Part shown: piece after piece, positions 21,436 to 22,978 of the stretch
How positions within the stretch are numbered: the first letter of the stretch is position 1
Layout: each line of letters begins with the position of its first letter
Assembly (NCBI GenBank): GCA_900548195.1
Contig: URJQ01000034.1
Span: 1 to 22,978 of the forward strand
Direction of reading: 5' to 3'
Length of the DNA stretch: 22,978 bases
Source of the DNA: an uncultured Prevotella sp.
GTDB lineage: Bacteria > Bacteroidota > Bacteroidia > Bacteroidales > Bacteroidaceae
Notes under the pieces: generated by a model
What the model saw: the letters and a program-made list of their open reading frames with translations, nothing else
The model's database searches: none
Told to the model about the DNA's origin: nothing
Made by a program: the position numbers and the translations under genes

Positions 21436-22866
21436 ATGCAAAGAAGAAAAACAACCCCCACAAGGGTAGGAAATATCATAATAGGTGGCGACGAAACCAT
21501 TAAGGTACAGTCGATGACCACTACAAATACCAACGACACTGAGGCGTGCGTAAGCCAGGCTAAGCGCATCATCAATGCTGGAGGTGAACTTGTTCGCCTT
21601 ACCACACAGGGCAGACGTGAAGCGGAGAATATGAAGAATATCTCCGATGCTCTCAAGGCGGAGGGCATTATGACTCCACTTGTGGCGGATGTTCACTTCA
21701 ATGCTAACGTGGCAGACATCGCTGCGCTCTACTGCGAAAAGGTGAGAGTAAACCCTGGAAACTACGTCGATCCTGCCAGAGTATTCAAAAAACTGGAATA
21801 TACCGATGAGGAATACCAGCAGGAATTGCAGAAGATACGCGACCGCTTCGTGCCTTTCCTCAATATCTGCAAGGAGCATCACACCGCTGTTCGCATAGGT
21901 GTCAACCACGGTTCTTTGTCCGATCGCATCATGTCACGCTACGGAGATACCCCTGCAGGCATAGTAGAGTCATGCCTTGAGTTCCTCCGCATCTGCCGTG
22001 AAGAGGATTTCCACGACGTGGTAATCAGCATCAAGGCGAGCAATACCGTGGTGATGGTGCAGTCAGTGCGCCTCCTTGTCGAGAAAATGGACGCGGAAGA
22101 TATGCACTATCCCCTGCATCTTGGAGTGACAGAAGCCGGAGAAGGCGAGGACGGACGCATCAAGTCTGCCGTTGGTATAGGCGCTCTCCTGACCGAAGGT
22201 ATCGGTGATACCATCCGAGTAAGCCTCTCCGAGGAACCGGAATGCGAGATTCCTGTAGCCCGCAAGCTCGTCTCTTTCATACCGGAATGCGCTGAAAAGC
22301 GTGAGAATGCCCGCATCGAAGCCGGCACGCTGTATCTCTCTTTCGCAGAAAACAGCCTCGAAGACCTTCAGATCAAGGCGGCTATGACAGCAGGAGCACT
22401 CCTCATCGACGGCAAGGCGAAGGACCTCGTGATAGAAAATAATGGTGCTATCGTCTCCACAAGTCTTCATGATTCCAGCAATGATGCAGGCCAAAAGGAC
22501 GATAAAGTCAATGCTTTAGCTGACGCAATACTGCAGGCAGCGAGAGTGAAATTCACCAAGACGGAGTATATCTCATGCCCAGGATGTGGCAGAACGCTAT
22601 ATGACCTCCGTGCCACCATCGCAAAGATAAAGGCTGCTGTGGCTGAAAAAGCAAAGACAGACCCAAGATATAACACCCTGAAAATCGGCATAATGGGCTG
22701 CATTGTCAATGGTCCTGGCGAAATGGCTGACGCTGATTACGGCTATGTAGGAGCCGGACCGGGCAAGATTTCCCTGTATCGCAACAAGGAATGCGTGGAG
22801 AAAGCCATCCCCGAAGCCGACGCTGTGGAGCATCTCTTCGCCCTTATCGACAAGGAATTGCAGTGA
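21436..22866 (+). CDS. ispG: 4-hydroxy-3-methylbut-2-enyl diphosphate synthase (IspG/GcpE)
   Basis: An iron-sulfur enzyme of the MEP isoprenoid pathway that converts MEcPP to HMBPP. The N-terminal TIM-barrel domain (about 1-285) has VGNIIIGGDETIKVQSMTTT, ADVHFNA and RIGVNHGSLSDR. The C-terminal domain has the cluster ligands C381 and C384 (SCPGCGRTL), C422 and E429 (MGCIVNGPGE). At 476 residues it is longer than the two-domain enterobacterial form (about 370). The section between the barrel and the cluster domain (about 285-370, with ALLIDGKAKDLVIEN) looks like a reduced version of the extra domain found in plant, chlamydial and many Bacteroidetes enzymes. It ends the rpoN-purE run. Confidence 0.95.
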   Translation: MQRRKTTPTRVGNIIIGGDETIKVQSMTTTNTNDTEACVSQAKRIINAGGELVRLTTQGRREAENMKNISDALKAEGIMTPLVADVHFNANVADIAALYCEKVRVNPGNYVDPARVFKKLEYTDEEYQQELQKIRDRFVPFLNICKEHHTAVRIGVNHGSLSDRIMSRYGDTPAGIVESCLEFLRICREEDFHDVVISIKASNTVVMVQSVRLLVEKMDAEDMHYPLHLGVTEAGEGEDGRIKSAVGIGALLTEGIGDTIRVSLSEEPECEIPVARKLVSFIPECAEKRENARIEAGTLYLSFAENSLEDLQIKAAMTAGALLIDGKAKDLVIENNGAIVSTSLHDSSNDAGQKDDKVNALADAILQAARVKFTKTEYISCPGCGRTLYDLRATIAKIKAAVAEKAKTDPRYNTLKIGIMGCIVNGPGEMADADYGYVGAGPGKISLYRNKECVEKAIPEADAVEHLFALIDKELQ

Positions 22867-22904
22867 TGTTGTTTTGTTGTTTAGTGGCTTTGTTGTCTGG
22901 TTGA
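22867..22904. repeat. 8-bp array of the TCTTGTTG type after ispG
   Basis: Right after the ispG stop, TTTTGTTG, TTTAGTGG, CTTTGTTG and TCTGGTTG run in 8-bp phase. The units match those of the array after the mntA-like gene (13366-13489). No opposite arm is seen before the window ends. Confidence 0.7.
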
Positions 22905-22950
22905 TAGTAAAATATCAATATATAAAACTCAACTTTCGCAAGCAATAAAT

Positions 22951-22978
22951 AGCCCCTCAGTCCCCACTGCCGTGGGGA
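22951..22978. repeat. GC-rich palindromic repeat cut by the window end
   Basis: AGCCCCTCAGTCCCC followed by ACTGCC and GTGGGGA has the layout of the GC-rich palindromes at 34-80, 1499-1547 and 12386. It is probably truncated here. Confidence 0.55.

Overview
The window looks like chromosomal DNA of a gut or rumen Bacteroidales bacterium, most likely Prevotella in the broad sense. The evidence is a SusC/SusD outer-membrane pair, a C10 (streptopain-type) protease with a Bacteroidales-style C-terminal tail, lipoproteins with acidic residues after the lipobox cysteine, and promoters of the Bacteroidetes type (TTTG, about 20 bp, TAnnTTTG). The genus is inferred from overall protein character, not from a search.

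Layout. 1-3505: greA (minus strand) with a long structured leader that may hold a small RNA, an SRPBCC-family gene, a DUF559 (Vsr-like) nuclease gene beside a GC-rich palindromic repeat, and argH, whose first 35 codons include another copy of that repeat. 3669-6719: a secreted C10 cysteine protease with InlB-type repeats and a small lipoprotein with a CxxC...CxxC Rieske-like motif. 7135-12369: susC and susD, closed by a long hairpin terminator. 12599-13356: a hepT/mntA-like HEPN-nucleotidyltransferase pair with all signature residues (candidate type VII toxin-antitoxin). 13357-13853: a convergent, repeat-dense spacer. 13854-17873 (minus): a 1339-residue secreted pectate-lyase-like protein. Together with susCD it suggests a small pectin-use locus with no local regulator. 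18135-22866: rpoN, a PAP2-like membrane protein, purE and ispG, all on the plus strand and perhaps cotranscribed.

The most distinctive content is between the genes. At least five kinds of interspersed repeat are visible: (1) GC-rich palindromes built on AAGACCCCCTC/CTCCCCC-GGGGGAG, one beside the DUF559 nuclease and one inside argH; (2) inverted arrays of strictly phased 7-bp units (GGTAATA, CATTCTT, TTTTCAC types); (3) arrays of 8-bp units (TCTTGTTG type); (4) hairpins with a constant CTGTG lead and a 7-bp stem that differs between copies with compensating changes; (5) a CAACnGCGTCAGC tag in front of the 7-bp arrays and at the window start. The 13568-13788 spacer also carries three 22-bp and four 23-bp tandem units. 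No tRNA, rRNA, CRISPR array, insertion sequence or integrase was seen.
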